From: Plantago ovata
Lineage: Eukaryota; Streptophyta; Magnoliopsida; Lamiales; Plantaginaceae
Assembly (NCBI GenBank): GCA_028274465.1
Contig: CM051456.1
Coordinates: 80,214,753 to 80,278,752 of the forward strand
Direction of reading: 5' to 3'
Length of the DNA: 64,000 nucleotides
Shown: one piece after another, positions 44,746 to 56,655 of the stretch
How positions within the stretch are numbered: position 1 is the first letter of the stretch
How the letters are laid out: each line of letters begins with the position of its first letter
The notes under the pieces: generated by a model
The model's database searches: none
What the model was told of the DNA's origin: nothing
The model's input: the letters and a program-made list of their open reading frames with translations, nothing else
Program-made: the position numbers and the translations under genes

Positions 44746-46220
44746 TCTTTTCACATGTCCACGCTCAGCCAACCGAGGCCAAACCGTTCGGTAACATCTA
44801 GTATCACTTCTTATTACTCATTCCCTTTTGCTAGGGACTAGCTTAAGTTTCATAAGGGGGATGGGATGTGAACCATGATGTTAAGTATTGTTTGGCTTTG
44901 TGTTGATTGGTATCTTGTTTTTCGTCTGCATTTGCACGTTTACTGCTTTCTTAGTTTTAGTTGCATTCACTACATTCATCCTAGGATAGTCTTGCATGTT
45001 TATATGGAGTTTATTGCCAAATTTTTTTGAACTTTTTTATTGGGTAGATTAACTAATTATGCCATTAATCATATGCTTCATATCTATGAATTTGTTTGAG
45101 GTTTTTCTCGCTTGGCTTGTCACATTTATGTATTGCGCTTAGTTAAGCTTGGTAGTCTCGACATCACTTAGTGGAGTTTTCTCTACTGCGGTTCACGAAG
45201 GCCTTTATAATAGGATGATGCATGTTAGGGTCTTATGGTTGCTTTCCCGAGTAATTATGTACCTAAGAGGCAACAAGTCTTCACCTTCCTTTGTTTGCAA
45301 CCTATTCTTTCGAATAGGTTTGAGGAGGGGGTTGCGTCATCATTAGACTTGTTTTTCGTTTTTCAATTTTGTGTTGTGAGTTTATTTTTCCTTTTTCGTA
45401 AATTTTGTACTCCAACCTATTCTTTTGAATAGGTTTGTGGAGGTCGTTTGTGTGTTATTGTTTCTTTTTCGTTGTGCTACTGCTGGCTAAAAAATCGAAA
45501 TAAAAGAGAAAAAGAAAAAAAATTCCAGAAAAAAAGAAGAAAAAAACTGGAAAAGAGAAAAAGAAAAAAAAGAAAAGACCCCAAAAAGGCAAAAGAAGGG
45601 TCCAAAAAAAGAGCCAAAAAGCAGTTTAGCAAAGTGTTGTGTCTCATTTTCCAATTCTTGTAATGTTCGTAATCGTGTTGTAATTTACTATCTTTTCTGT
45701 TTTGAGTGTCATCTGTTCTAGACCACCCTCGTCCTGCCATTCAGGAAGTGGTGAATAGCTTAAGGCTTTGCTTGAGAGATGGGTAAAATAGGGGAGTGTT
45801 ATCTTTTTTAGGGAACCCTCCTTCGTTTGATGAGAGCCAGTATTGGTTCGACCTCTCTGAGGAAAAGTCTTAACTTGTTGAACAGTAGTAAGTCCTCAGT
45901 TTCATAGTCACGGAACAACCATTCGTATTCTAACATGTTTCATTACGTCGTCACTGACTAGGTCCACGTAGAGAATGTTACGAGAGGCTATCATGTCTTG
46001 ACATGAGTGCTTATGTGAGTTTGTATGAGTCAATCGAGGCATTCTTCAACCTATATTCATGTTTTGATTTGTATGGTTCTTGTTCATATGTTTTTTGATA
46101 GATTTAATAGATTAGTTCATTTGATTTGGCATGAGACTCCATTTTTTGTGTTGCATTGTTTTTTGCATTAGAGTCTAGCTTACTTGCTTGAGGACAAGCA
46201 AAGGTTCGGTTTGGGGAGTT
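44746..46220 (+). other. A5 3' noncoding region
   Basis: Hairpins AACCTATTC/GAATAGGTT at 45299-45320 and 45414-45435, the purine-rich tract at about 45487-45622, and the terminal polypurine tract GGTTTGGGGAGTT at 46208-46220. Confidence 0.75.
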
Positions 46221-47404
46221 TGATGAATGTTGTATTTTACACTTTCATTTGAGTCTTTTTCACCTATTTTAGCTATCCTCTATGTTAATTTAACTATATT
46301 TTAGTGCATTTTATTAGAATAGTGTCACGTTTCCCTTTAGTTTGTATTTTACAGGTTTTGGTTGAAAAATGAGGTTTTCCGGGCAATTATATTGAAGTAG
46401 ACAAGGAATTGGTGTTCCGAAGGCCTAATTGGAGTATCTGAAAGATTCCGGATAGGATTTGAAGTCTAGGGGTCGAGTCTGAAGGCTAAAAGGTCACTAG
46501 AAGGCAGAAACCGAGTCCGAAAAGGGGAAGAAATCCAAAAACGCGTCGAAAATGCGTATCTGGCCGAAAAATACTCCCGGGCGAGTCACCCGGGACGTGG
46601 GGCGAATCGCCCCACACCAGGCGAATCGCCCGGTGTGTGGGGCCCTTTGACCTACACCTCCCGAATACCTATATATAGTTGCTCCGTTTTTCATACTTTT
46701 CCAGACCTTTTCCCTCAACTTTCTCAGTATTTTTAGGTAGGAATTCTCCAGAGCCTGTTCTGGGGGTTCTTAGCTTAGGAGATACTTTTTCTTAGTGTTT
46801 TGGAGATTGTAAGATCGCGATTCTTCGGAGATTGACAACCTTCGGTAACATTGTATCTTACAGTTTTTCTATTTATATTTATATATCTTTTATCATGTTT
46901 TCATTCATTCGTGGTATGATTTATGTTGATTGCATGACATCTATGAGTTCTCGTTGGTGATAGTATGTGGTTTCTTAGCGAAGGGTTAATAATTATGCTA
47001 ATGGCTATATCGCGCATTATACTCTGAGTTATTGCTTTATTTCTTTGATCTATCTAAAACCTCTATCTTCGTAGTGTTGAATAATTACGGAACACAATTG
47101 GACAATTCATTGATCAAAGATCTCCATGCAAGACCGAGGAATTTATGCATGATTATTAACCTGCTATGCTTTGAATGACCATACTATCACCAATCTCCAT
47201 TATCTGCTAAGAAAAACCTTTGCTAAGTCGTCTGTTGTTTTATATTCTTAAGTTAGATTAGATAAAGCTAGTTATAGTCCTTAGAGATCGACACTCGAGG
47301 TTATTCTACTGCTACACTACGGTTTTCGTTGTAGTTGTGAATTGCCTTTGGATAAATACAAATTTATTTGATTAATTAGAATCTGACAAATTCTCAGTTC
47401 ATCA
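46221..47404 (+). repeat. 3' LTR of the A3/A5 composite
   Basis: TGATGAATG...GTTCATCA, 1184 bases, palindromes at about 46576-46633 and TATA box at 46670-46677. Followed by the TTCAG duplication. Confidence 0.95.
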
Positions 47405-47409
47405 TTCAG

Positions 47410-47776
47410 CAAGAAGCAAACCTGTGTGGCCAATTCATCCACTGAATCCGAATACATTGCGGCTTGTTGTTGTACTTCTCAAATCCTATGGATTCAGCAA
47501 CAACTAAGAGATTATGATATTTTTGCAAAGAAACCACCAATCTTTTGTGATAGTACAAGTGCTATTGCGATCACGCAAAATCCTAAGTTTCACTCAAGAA
47601 CAAAGCACATTGATATTAGACACCATTTCATTTGAGACCATGTGGAAAAAGGAGATATTGAGGTTGTAAAGATAGGTACTGATGATCAACTTGCTGACAT
47701 CTTTACCAATCCCCTTCTAGATAATAGGTTCGCAACGCTAATGTACAACCTTGGATTGATTGAACTACCTAAATAA
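47410..47776 (+). pseudogene. C2 RNase H, second part
   Basis: Joins the first part in frame across the insertion (WFS, then KKQTCVANS) and continues STESEYIAA, IFCDSTSAIAITQNP and HSRTKHIDIRHHFI. TGA at 47634 replaces the usual Arg. The frame resumes DHVEKGDIEV and ends with TAA at 47774. Confidence 0.9.
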
Positions 47777-47797
47777 AAACGGCTACATTTGTTGATT

Positions 47798-48173
47798 GGT
47801 TGCTGAAACGGGTAATCAACAGGCCAATAGTTGATTAAGATTATAATATCCCTTGAATGTCCCCTTTAAGAGTTTGGTTCTACTAAAAAATGGTTGTATA
47901 CAAGTGTTTGCTGAAACAGGCATTCAACAAGTAAATCCTTCAAACTGGTCATTTGTTAGGAAACTTGGTCACTTGCTGAAACGGGTATTCAGTTAGAAAA
48001 ATCTTTGGATTGCTGAAACGTGTATTCAGAAAATCAAGGATACTGAAACATGTATTCAAGTATCAAGATGCATACTGAGACGGGAACTCAGTAAAGAGCT
48101 TACATGTTTTTACTAACAGAGGTTACCTTAATATCTCATAAGAAAAAGAACTTACTGAGACGGGAACTCAGAA
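47798..48173 (+). promoter_or_regulatory. Hairpin array in C2
   Basis: Seven hairpins at about 47798-47823, 47908-47931, 47973-47995, 48008-48035, 48039-48064, 48073-48093 and 48152-48173. The loops are ACGGGTA, ACAGGCA, ACGTGTA, ACATGTA or ACGGGAA. One copy has arms TACTGAG / CTCAGTA, complementary although its C1 counterpart differs on both sides. Confidence 0.75.
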
Positions 48174-48489
48174 ATTCTTTTGGACTTAAAGAAAAGAGAT
48201 ATAAAATTAAGGGGGAATTTTCAGCAAATACAAGGCTTGATTATAAGTGCTAAAGTCAGAAAGTTCAAATTTTCGCTGAAAAGATTCTCTTTTACTTCAG
48301 AAAGTTTTTATTCACTGAAGTAATGGAGAAAATCCCTTGATTAAAGGTAAAATATTTTGTGACGTTAATCTTGGCACATATACACTCAATAATAATCATG
48401 ACATGAAACTCAATCGTGGCTATTGATTAAAGTCAGTTGTTGATCCAACGGTTAATATCATAAAGTAAAAACATGCACTGACGGTTTCG
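48174..48489 (+). other. C2 spacer before the ORF2 promoter
   Basis: Noncoding and parallel to C1 10134-10460, with a conserved GTGACGTTAATC near 48360 and TTAAGGGGGAA near 48207. Confidence 0.5.
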
Positions 48490-48759
48490 AGTTAGTGGAC
48501 CTCATGTACGCATTAAATGCAAAGTACACCACTAACTCAATGTTCTCTGTATTGCCCTTTCTGAGAACTCATACCCATTGAGTTTCTCACACAAATAGAG
48601 ACACTATAAATAAGAGGAGTTGTACATAAGACAAAATTCTTTAACTCCCAAATTTCCTTTTCTCTGCAAGTTTCTAGCCTGTTCTCTGAGAACACTGTAC
48701 CTCCGGTCAAAAAGCATCTTGCCTGTACCTTTTGCCCCTCTTTCTCTCCACTATATAAG
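48490..48759 (+). promoter_or_regulatory. C2 ORF2 promoter: stem-loop and TATA box
   Basis: Outer stem AGTTAGTGG (48490-48498) / CCACTAACT (48529-48537), then inner stems TGTAC/GTACA and GCATT/AATGC. TATA box TATAAATA at 48605-48612, 155 bases before the ATG at 48760. Confidence 0.55.
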
Positions 48760-49217
48760 ATGGCTCCCAAAAGAAAATCCTCAAGGGTTTCAAAAGCCTC
48801 CAAGACAGATAGTGCTGGAACAAGCACTGCTGCTACTCCGGTACAAACTCCGGCGGTGAAAATCGTTCTGTCAAATGACAGAATCGCACAAAGACCCATG
48901 CCTCCCGCATTTCTATACGCTGAAAAGTGTGAACAGATGATGCAGTGGGGGGTCTCTCAAAGGAGAAGTACATTAGACACTTCTATGAAGACGAACTGGC
49001 GGCTGAAAACATTGAAGCCTTGATATACATAAACAACCAAGGTTTACTTCCATTTATCACTGCTCATCCGAAAAAGGTGAGTATGGTGGATACAATAGAA
49101 TTCTACAACAACACTGAGATCCAGTCAGTGACAGATGAACATGGAGTCACTGAAAATGTGATTTCAACTATTGTTCAAGGAAGACAAATCATCCTGAAAT
49201 GGATTGATTTAGCTACC
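48760..49217 (+). pseudogene. C2 ORF2, N-terminal part
   Basis: MAPKRKSSRVSKASK followed by CEQMMQWG, frameshifted near 48950, then SKEKYIRHFYEDEL, KKVSMVDTIEFYNN and ISTIVQGRQIILKWIDLA. It is cut by B1 after GCTACC. It matches the start of C1 ORF2. Confidence 0.65.
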
Positions 49218-51428
49218 TGATGAGTCGTTTTTTCAACAATTAAATTTGTTTATAAGCCAAAGAACACTTATCACTACACAAATCAGAGTGCAGTGGCAAG
49301 TTGTCTCGGAGTGTCGTTCTCTCGGGACTAACATGGCTTTGTTTGAGGTTTTGTATGAAATTTCAGTCAACGAGTTCAAGTTGGTTTTTGAAACGGTTTT
49401 AGACCAAAGCAATCTAGAATCAGACTTGTTTGTAATCAATGATGGAATACGGTTGGTGGTAGAAATCGAATTAACATGTATGGATTATGTAACGCCCCGG
49501 AAATTCAGAGGCTTAAAGGGGTTGAGAACGCTACTCATGTCAACAAGGTGTACCTTTCTTTTCGGGAATCCACCTATAAGAATTTCAGAGTTAAGCGTGC
49601 TTACTCTGGAGCAATTCTAGGATGGGTGACCCAATGGGAAGTTCCCGGTGTGCGCACGAGTGAGGACAAAGTGCGCGGTTTAGAACCCGTGTTGGTCTGT
49701 GGGGCCAGCATATCACCCCGAAGAGCGCCCATGAGTAACCTTGCCGGCCCGTTGGGCTAGGTCTTGGCCCGTTAGTGGGCCGGGTCGTTACAAGTGGTAT
49801 TAGAGCGGGACTATCCGGAACTGCAGGAACTAAGTGCCATACGGGGCAAAGTGCTACACCGTACTGACGGTGGGAGCCACCTCTTGAGCCCGTAGGGGCC
49901 ACCTCTAGAATCCTGCACGAATGGTTGGTCTCGGGACAGCGCGCAACGAGGACGTTGCGCAATTTAAGAGGGGGTGATTGTAACGCCCCGGAAATTCAGA
50001 GGCTTAAAGGGGTTGAGAACGCTACTCATGTCAACAAGGTGCACCTTTCTTTTCGGGAATCCACCTATAAGAACTTCAGAGTTAAGCTTGCTTGCTCTGG
50101 AGCAATTCTAGGATGGGTGACCCACTGGGAAGTTCCCGGTGTGCGCACGAGTGAGGACAAAGTGCGCGGTTTAGAACCCGTGTTGGTCTGTGGGGCCAGC
50201 ATATCACCCCGGAGAGCGCCCATGAGTAACCTTGCCGGCCCGTTGGGCTGGGTCTTGGCCCGTTAGTGGGCCGGGTCGTTACAGATTACGAATATGCTCA
50301 CAAGTTCAGTGCGTAAAACCTTCAACTAAGTCTGCTAAGCAACTGTCTAGGTAACTTTCATGACACACATCACAAAAGATCACTATCAATACTTTAAAGG
50401 TGTTTGTCACTAACACCATTTATCTAGCATGTTGCAAATCACAAACATACAATCATATAGCTTTCATTGACCATGAGTTTGTCACATACTTTATTCGAAT
50501 ATATTTTATAGGCAACTATGAATCATATGAAGCAATTTGCAGCAAGATTGAATCACAATCTCATGTAAGCATAAACATAATCCAACACATGTAAATTCTA
50601 CATTCTACCACCAACACAAAAGATTTAGCTACTCGTATTAAATAATGAAAATATCAAATCATATGAATTGTTACAGAAAGACATTTGATCAAACTACTAG
50701 ACAAGAGATTGATACAATGTTACCACCAAAGTTGTCACTATTCGGTGGAAATTGATAGAAACCTCTCCGTAGATGAAAATAGCATGCAATCCTATGGCCA
50801 AATTCTCAATCCAATGTGAATTACAATGTAAATCTGAGTTCTAGGGTGAAAATTGGGGCTTAGAACTCTCCAAATTTCGAATGCTGAAGTTTGAATCTGA
50901 AAAAAGTGACTGAAAATGTGTTTTAAAGACATAATCCATATTCTATAACTGCAGCCAAGCGGACCGCTTGGGCTCTGCCAAGTGGACCGCTTGGCAAGCA
51001 GACCACTTGGCTGCTGCCAAGCGGACCGCTTGGATGCTGGGCAACTTCTCTGGAATTCCATATATTTCCAAGCGGAGGGCTTGGCTTCCGGAAACGGCTC
51101 ACTTGCTCTGTGGGGCAGATTTTGAATTGGAAGCTCAATCCTTTGCCCACGATCGGCCCTCAGGTGCCTTGGACTCATCCTTCTCAACACTTATTGGGGC
51201 TCAAGCACTCATGAACAAAGCCACGGAGGTCGAGGAACTTCAACGGGGCCATTTTCCATCAAAAATGCTCGTTTTAGCTCCAAAAATACCGTTTCGTACC
51301 TAAGTGCCTGAAAATGCAGAAAACACAAAACGTTACACTATTCTACAAAACTAACCAAAAAACTAGGCAAAAGGATAGCAAAAGAAGGCAAAAGAGACAA
51401 GATGAACGTGTCAAAAATACGTTTATCA
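49218..51428 (-). repeat. B1 3' LTR containing a TRIM
   Basis: TGATGAGTCG...ACGTTTATCA, about 1.41 kb after removing the TRIM and its duplication. Palindromes CCAAGCGGACCGCTTGG and relatives lie at 50953-51030. Confidence 0.9.
49488..50283 (+). mobile_element. Complete TRIM element
   Basis: Two 305-base LTRs (49488-49792 and 49979-50283), TGTAACGCC...GTCGTTACA, differing at seven positions by my reading. The 186-base interior starts with a primer site TGGTATTAGAGC (49795-49806, one mismatch to the initiator tRNA-Met site) and ends with the polypurine tract AAGAGGGGGTGAT (49966-49978). It is flanked by GATTA on both sides (49483-49487 and 50284-50288). No coding capacity. Confidence 0.95.
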
Positions 51429-52095
51429 ATCTCCCCAAACCAAACCCTTGCTTATCCTCAAGCAACAAACTAATCTAAATGCAACACAAAAAGGAGTCTC
51501 ATGCCAAGTAAAGAGCCTAATCTATTGAATCTACCAAGCGCTTACGAACAAAGACCATATGAGTATGACATGCAAGTAGGTTGAAGAATGCCTTGATTGC
51601 GAATATACACATTCTCATGTGCACTTTGTTAAACAAAGGATTCTCTCCTAACATCTTCTACCTGGACCTGGTCAGTGACGACACAATGATGCATATTATC
51701 ATACTACAAATGGCCCGTGCCTATGAAACCGAGGGCTTACTACTGTTCACCAAGCGAGACTTTTCCCCAAGAGAGGGCGAACCAATACTGGCTCTCATCA
51801 AACGAAAGAAGGTTCCCTAGAAAGAAAACACTCCCCTATTCAACCCTGACTATCAAAGAATGAGTCTCTTTCAACCACTTCTTGAGTGGCAAGACGAGGG
51901 TGGTCAAGAACAGGCCTTGGACAAAGGCGACACGAAACAAAAAATAGAATTTACAACTCGATAACTTCACAAGAACAAACTATTTACATGACACTTGACA
52001 CTTTGAAAAGACTGCCTTTTGGCTTGCAAGCACCCTTCTTTTGCTTTTTTGGGTCTTATTTCTTTATTCTTCCTTTTTTTTAATATATTTCTTTT

Positions 52096-52139
<44 letters not shown>

Positions 52140-52763
52140 GGCAAGCAGCAGTTCTAAATACGAAACAACGAAAAGCACCTCCCCAAACTTATTCGAGAGA
52201 ATAGTTGGAGCAAAAAGACGAAAAGAAAAAGAACAAACTCTACAAAGACGCCTCCCCAAACCTATTCGAAAGAATAGGTTGGAGCACAAAACAAAAAGGA
52301 AAAAGACAAACTTTACAACGACTCAATGACGAAAGACAAGATCAACAAAGAAACCCCCTCCCCAAACCTATTCAATAGAATAGGTTTAATACAAGGAATC
52401 ACACACCTCACACTACCTCCATCCTAGGCATTTGGCAATCTCTAATCGAGGTGAAGAACTTGTCACCTGTTACGTACATAATTACACGGGTTACAACCAT
52501 AGATTCTAACATGCATCATTTTATAAGGTCATCGTGAACCGCAGCTGAAGAAACACCACTCAAGGTGATGTCGAGACTACTAAGCTTAACTAGTGCACAT
52601 GCGAATGTGACAAACCAAGCGAGACAAGCCTCAAACTACTTGCAAAGTGATGCAACATATGATCAGTGGTCATAAACACTTAGTCTACCCAATAAAAAGT
52701 TCAAGAAACTTGGCAATAAAATCCACACAAAACAACGTGCAACAACTAATCTAGGGATGATAT
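51429..52763 (-). other. B1 3' noncoding region
   Basis: Minus-strand polypurine tract GGTTTGGGGAGAT (51429-51441). Three hairpins with polypurine-like flanks lie at 52186-52206, 52259-52280 and 52365-52386. A T39 run (52098-52136) lies in the pyrimidine tract. Sequence and order are homologous to family A. Confidence 0.75.
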
Positions 52764-54041
52764 TGATGAACGCGCTGGTGTCGTGTTCCAACGCGAACGA
52801 ATCAAATAAATTTGTTATTTAGCCAAAGGCAATTCACAACTACAACGAAAACCGTAGTGTAGCAGTAGAATGACCTCGAGTGTCGTTCTCTAAGGACTAT
52901 AACTAGCTCTATCTATTTAACTAAGAATATAAAAACAGCAACGTAAAAGCAAAGGTTTTTCTAACAGATAATGGAGATTGGTGATAGTATGATCCTTCAA
53001 AGCATAACGGGTCAATAATCATGCATAAATTCCTCGGTCTTGCATGGAGATCTTTGATCAATCGAATGTCCAGTTGTAATTATTAAGCACTACGAAAATA
53101 AAGATACTGACAAGTCAATCACTAGTGTCCTATTGTGTTCCGTAATTATTCAACACTACGAAGATATAGATGCGCATAGGTCGACGAGGGTCCAATTGTG
53201 CATAATAATTAATCAACATACGAGGATTTAGGCTGAGCCTGATCAACGAAATAAAGCAATAACACGGAGTATAATGCGCGATATAGCCATTAGCATGATT
53301 ATCTTCCCTTCGCTAAGAATTCACATACTACCACCAACGATAAGTTTAGGTACTCATAGTTGTCGTGCAATCAACAGAAATCATAGAAGAAAACATGTTG
53401 AAAGATATATAAAAATAAGTAGAATAAACCGTAAGATACAATGTTACCGAAGGTTGTCAGTCTCCGAAGAATCGCGATCTTACAAGCTCCAAACTGCTAT
53501 GAAAAAGTATCTCCTAAGCTACGAACCCCCAGAACAGGCTCTGGGAAGTTCCTACCTAAAACTACAGAGAAAGGTGAGAGAATAGGTCTGGAAAAGTATG
53601 AATTTCGGAGAAAAACTGAGCAACTATATATAGGCTTCGAAATAGTGTGGGGCGATTCGCCCCACGTCCCGGGCGATTCGCCCAGGAGTATATTTCGCGG
53701 AATTCCGCGTTTTCAACGCGTTTTTGGATTTCTTCCCCTTTTCGGACATGGTTTCTGACTTCTAGTGGCCTTCTAACCTCCAGATTCGACCCCTAGACTC
53801 CAAATCCTATCCGGAAACCTTCAGATACTCCAAATAGGCTTCTGGAACACCAATTCCTTGTCAACTTCAATATAATTGCCCGAAAATTCTCTTTTTTCAA
53901 CCAAAACCTGTAAAATAAAATCTAAAAGGAAACGTAACACTATTCTAATAAAATGCACTAAGAATATAGCTAAATTAACATAGAGGATAGCTAAAATAGG
54001 TGAAAAAGACTCAAATGAAAGTGTAAAATACACATTCATCA
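52764..54041 (-). repeat. A6 3' LTR
   Basis: 1278 bases, starting TGATGAACGCGCTGG and ending CACATTCATCA. The first 35 bases differ from other family A LTRs. Palindromes GGGGCGATTCGCCCC and GGGCGATTCGCCC lie at about 53650-53683. Confidence 0.9.
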
Positions 54042-55572
54042 AACTCCCCAAACCGAACCTTTGCTTGTCCTCAAGCAACTAAGCTAGACTCTAATGCAAA
54101 AAACAATGCAAGACACAAAATGGAGTCTCATGCCAAATAAAATGAACTAATCTACTGAATCTATCAAAAAACATATGAACAAAAACCATATGAATCAAAT
54201 CATGAATATAGGTTGAAGAATACCTCGATTGACTTATACACATCCACATAAGCACTTATGTCAAGACAAGATAGTCTCTCGTAACATTCTCTACCTGGAC
54301 CTAGTCAGTGACGACGTAATGAAGCATGCTAAGATACGAATGGTTGTCCCGTGCCTATGAAACTGAGGACTTACTGCTGTTCCACCATGTTAAGACTTTT
54401 CCTCAAAGAGGTCGAACCAGTACTGGCTCTCATCAAACGAAGTAGGGTTCTCTATAAAAGATAACACTCCCCTATTCTACCCATCTCTCAAGTAAAGTCT
54501 TAAGCTATTGACCACTTCCTGAATGGCAGGACGAGGGTGGTCTAGAACAGATGACACTCAAGACAAAAAAAAGATAAAAAATAGAAAATTACAACACGAT
54601 TGCGAACATTACAAGAATTGGAAAATGAGACACAACACTTTGCTGAACTGCTATTTGGCTTTCTTTTTGGACCCTTCTTTGTTTTTTGGGGTCTTTTCTT
54701 TTTTCTTTTTTTTTCTTTCTAGATTCCTTTTTTTGCCTTTTCTTTTTTTTTTCTCTTTTTTTTCTGGAATTTTTCTTTCTTTCTTCTTTTGTTCCGATTT
54801 TTTTCTAGCCAGCAATAGCATAACAAAAAGAGAGAAAATAACTCACACGACTTCCCCAAACCTATTCGAAAGAATAGGTTGGAGTACAAAATTTACGGAA
54901 AAGGAAAAACAAACTCACGATACGGAAATGAAAAACGAAAACAAGTCTAATGATGGTGTAACCCCCTCCCCAAACCTATTCGGAAGAATAGGTTATAAAC
55001 AAAGGATCACACAACCTCACACTACCTCCTTCCTAGGCATTTAGCAATCTCAAAGCATGGTGAAGACTTGTTGCCTCTTAGGTACATAATTACTCGGGAA
55101 AACAACCATAAGACCCTAACATGCATCATCCTATTATAAAGGCCTTCGTGAACCGCAGTAGAGAAAACACCACTAAGTGATGTCGAGACTACCAAGCTTA
55201 ACTAAGTGCAATTCATAAATGTGACAAGCCAAGCGAGAAAAACCTCAAACAAATTCATAGAGATGAAGCATACGATTAATGGCATAGTTAGTTGATCTAC
55301 CCAATAAAAAAGTTCAAAAAATTCAGCAATAAACTCCATATAAAACATGCAAGACTATCCTAGGATGAATGTAGTGAATGCAACCTAAAAAATCTAAGAA
55401 AGCGGTAAACGTGCAAATGCAAATGCAGACGGATAAAACATGCAAGGTACTATACTCATCCTACCAATACCAAGCTCCAAGCTAACAAAACTAGATCACT
55501 TAAATCCCACCCCCCCTCATGAAATTAACGCTAGTCCCTAGCAGTAAGAAAATGAGGAAATAAGATGTGATA
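54042..55572 (-). other. A6 3' noncoding region
   Basis: Polypurine tract 54042-54054. Hairpins at 54859-54880 and 54973-54994 with polypurine-like flanks. Pyrimidine-rich tract about 54650-54800. Confidence 0.75.
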
Positions 55573-56285
55573 CTAGATGTTACCCCATGGTTTGGCCTCG
55601 GTCGGCTGAGTGTGCTGCTTGTGAGTTATTGGGACTGCTCTGGGAGCCTTATATATGATCATCGGGACTTGTGGTAGTGGCGGTAGTTCCATTAATAGAT
55701 CGGATAGGACCAATTCAACCATCTGTATCATCATTGTCCCTATTGTCTTCATTGTCACTACTGTCACGCACATCGTCACTAGTAGAGTTGCAGTGTCGAA
55801 GAGAATCTTCAAGATTGGCCGCCTCTATTATGGAATCTTCCACCCGGTATCTCTCCAATAGGTTGTGAACTGTTGAAGGGGAAAGGGTTGTGGTATCAGA
55901 GCCTCCCTCTCCAATGTTTTACACCCCGTGGAGGTTACATCGAGCTGCTCGGGTATTCAGAGGTTATCTTCCATTTTTTCCTATGTCGACCACATTCTCT
56001 ACAGTTGATGCTCCCGATGTCTATATGATGCTCCCTTTAGAGGCAGGCAAGGGGCACCCCCAACGAGGGGCTGGGCACCCATGTCATTATGTTTTGGAAC
56101 CAAGCTAGCGCTTCGGAACCTTCTAGCAACTGCGAACTCAAGATTGAATCCGTCACGGCGAGAATGTCCCGGTGCCTTCCAGTTCACACGAACTTTGCAG
56201 TCCTTGTGATGGATTGCTGACGTAATAATGGTTTCTGTCCCTTCGGTGGTGCATGAATAGGCATAGGAGTCCTTAATCCAGGTGT
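55573..56285 (-). pseudogene. A6 ORF2 remnant
   Basis: Fragments of the family A ORF2 C terminus, including WIKDSYAYSCTTEG (near 56270) and the acidic and Gly/Ile/Arg end. Several frames are needed. Confidence 0.55.
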
Positions 56286-56655
56286 TGCTGGCAGAATTCC
56301 ATAGAGTTTTGCCATCAGCCAGGCGGACCGCTTGTGGGTTCCAAGCGGACCACTTGTCCTGTTTTACCAAAATTTTGATGTTTTTCCTATCTTAAGTCAC
56401 CTAAGGCACAAAAACAAAGACTAAACTAAACTAACACGACAAAAAAGTACACATGCCACAACTACTAAAACAAAGAAAAAGTACAAGAGTCATAAGTTAC
56501 ATCATCATACAACCAAATCGAAGAGAGAAGAATTCCAACCAACAATAGTACACAAGCCAAAATACTGATAATATGGAAATACTACCAATAAGTGTGGCTT
56601 CTGTCGGCTTGTGTGTGTCCTCGTATCCAAGTTGATTCCTATAGATTCGAAGCAC
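56286..56655 (-). other. Segment between A6 and the B1 ORF2
   Basis: It begins with palindromes of family B type (AGGCGGACCGCTTG near 56321, CCAAGCGGACCACTTG near 56341), then AT-rich DNA with no ORF. It is probably family B sequence 3' of ORF2, or a fragment of another family B LTR carried in by the A6 rearrangement. Confidence 0.4.

Larger units (their letters stand above)
21397..47404 (+). mobile_element. Family A composite A3/A5 with three LTRs
   Basis: A 26 kb block inserted in C2 RNase H, flanked by TTCAG at 21392-21396 and 47405-47409. Order: LTR (21397-22585), A3 gag-pro, ORF2 cassette, 3' region, middle LTR (41131-42007, truncated), A5 gag-pro fragment, ORF2, 3' region, LTR (46221-47404). 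All parts are on the plus strand. The matching outer flanks mean one insertion grew into a tandem two-unit element, or two elements recombined through an LTR. Nested inside are a solo LTR (22788-24027) and A4 (26623-38295). Confidence 0.85.
52764..56285 (-). mobile_element. Family A element A6, truncated
   Basis: Minus strand: 3' LTR, 3' region and part of ORF2, ending abruptly at 56285 within the sequence CCAGGTGT that continues in A4. GATAT lies just left of the LTR, but the right end was lost by deletion, so no duplication can be matched. Confidence 0.85.

Noticed and set aside
49476-50266. ORFs of 94-123 codons over the TRIM
   Set aside because: They lie in LTRs and primer-site region of a non-coding element and repeat because the LTR repeats.
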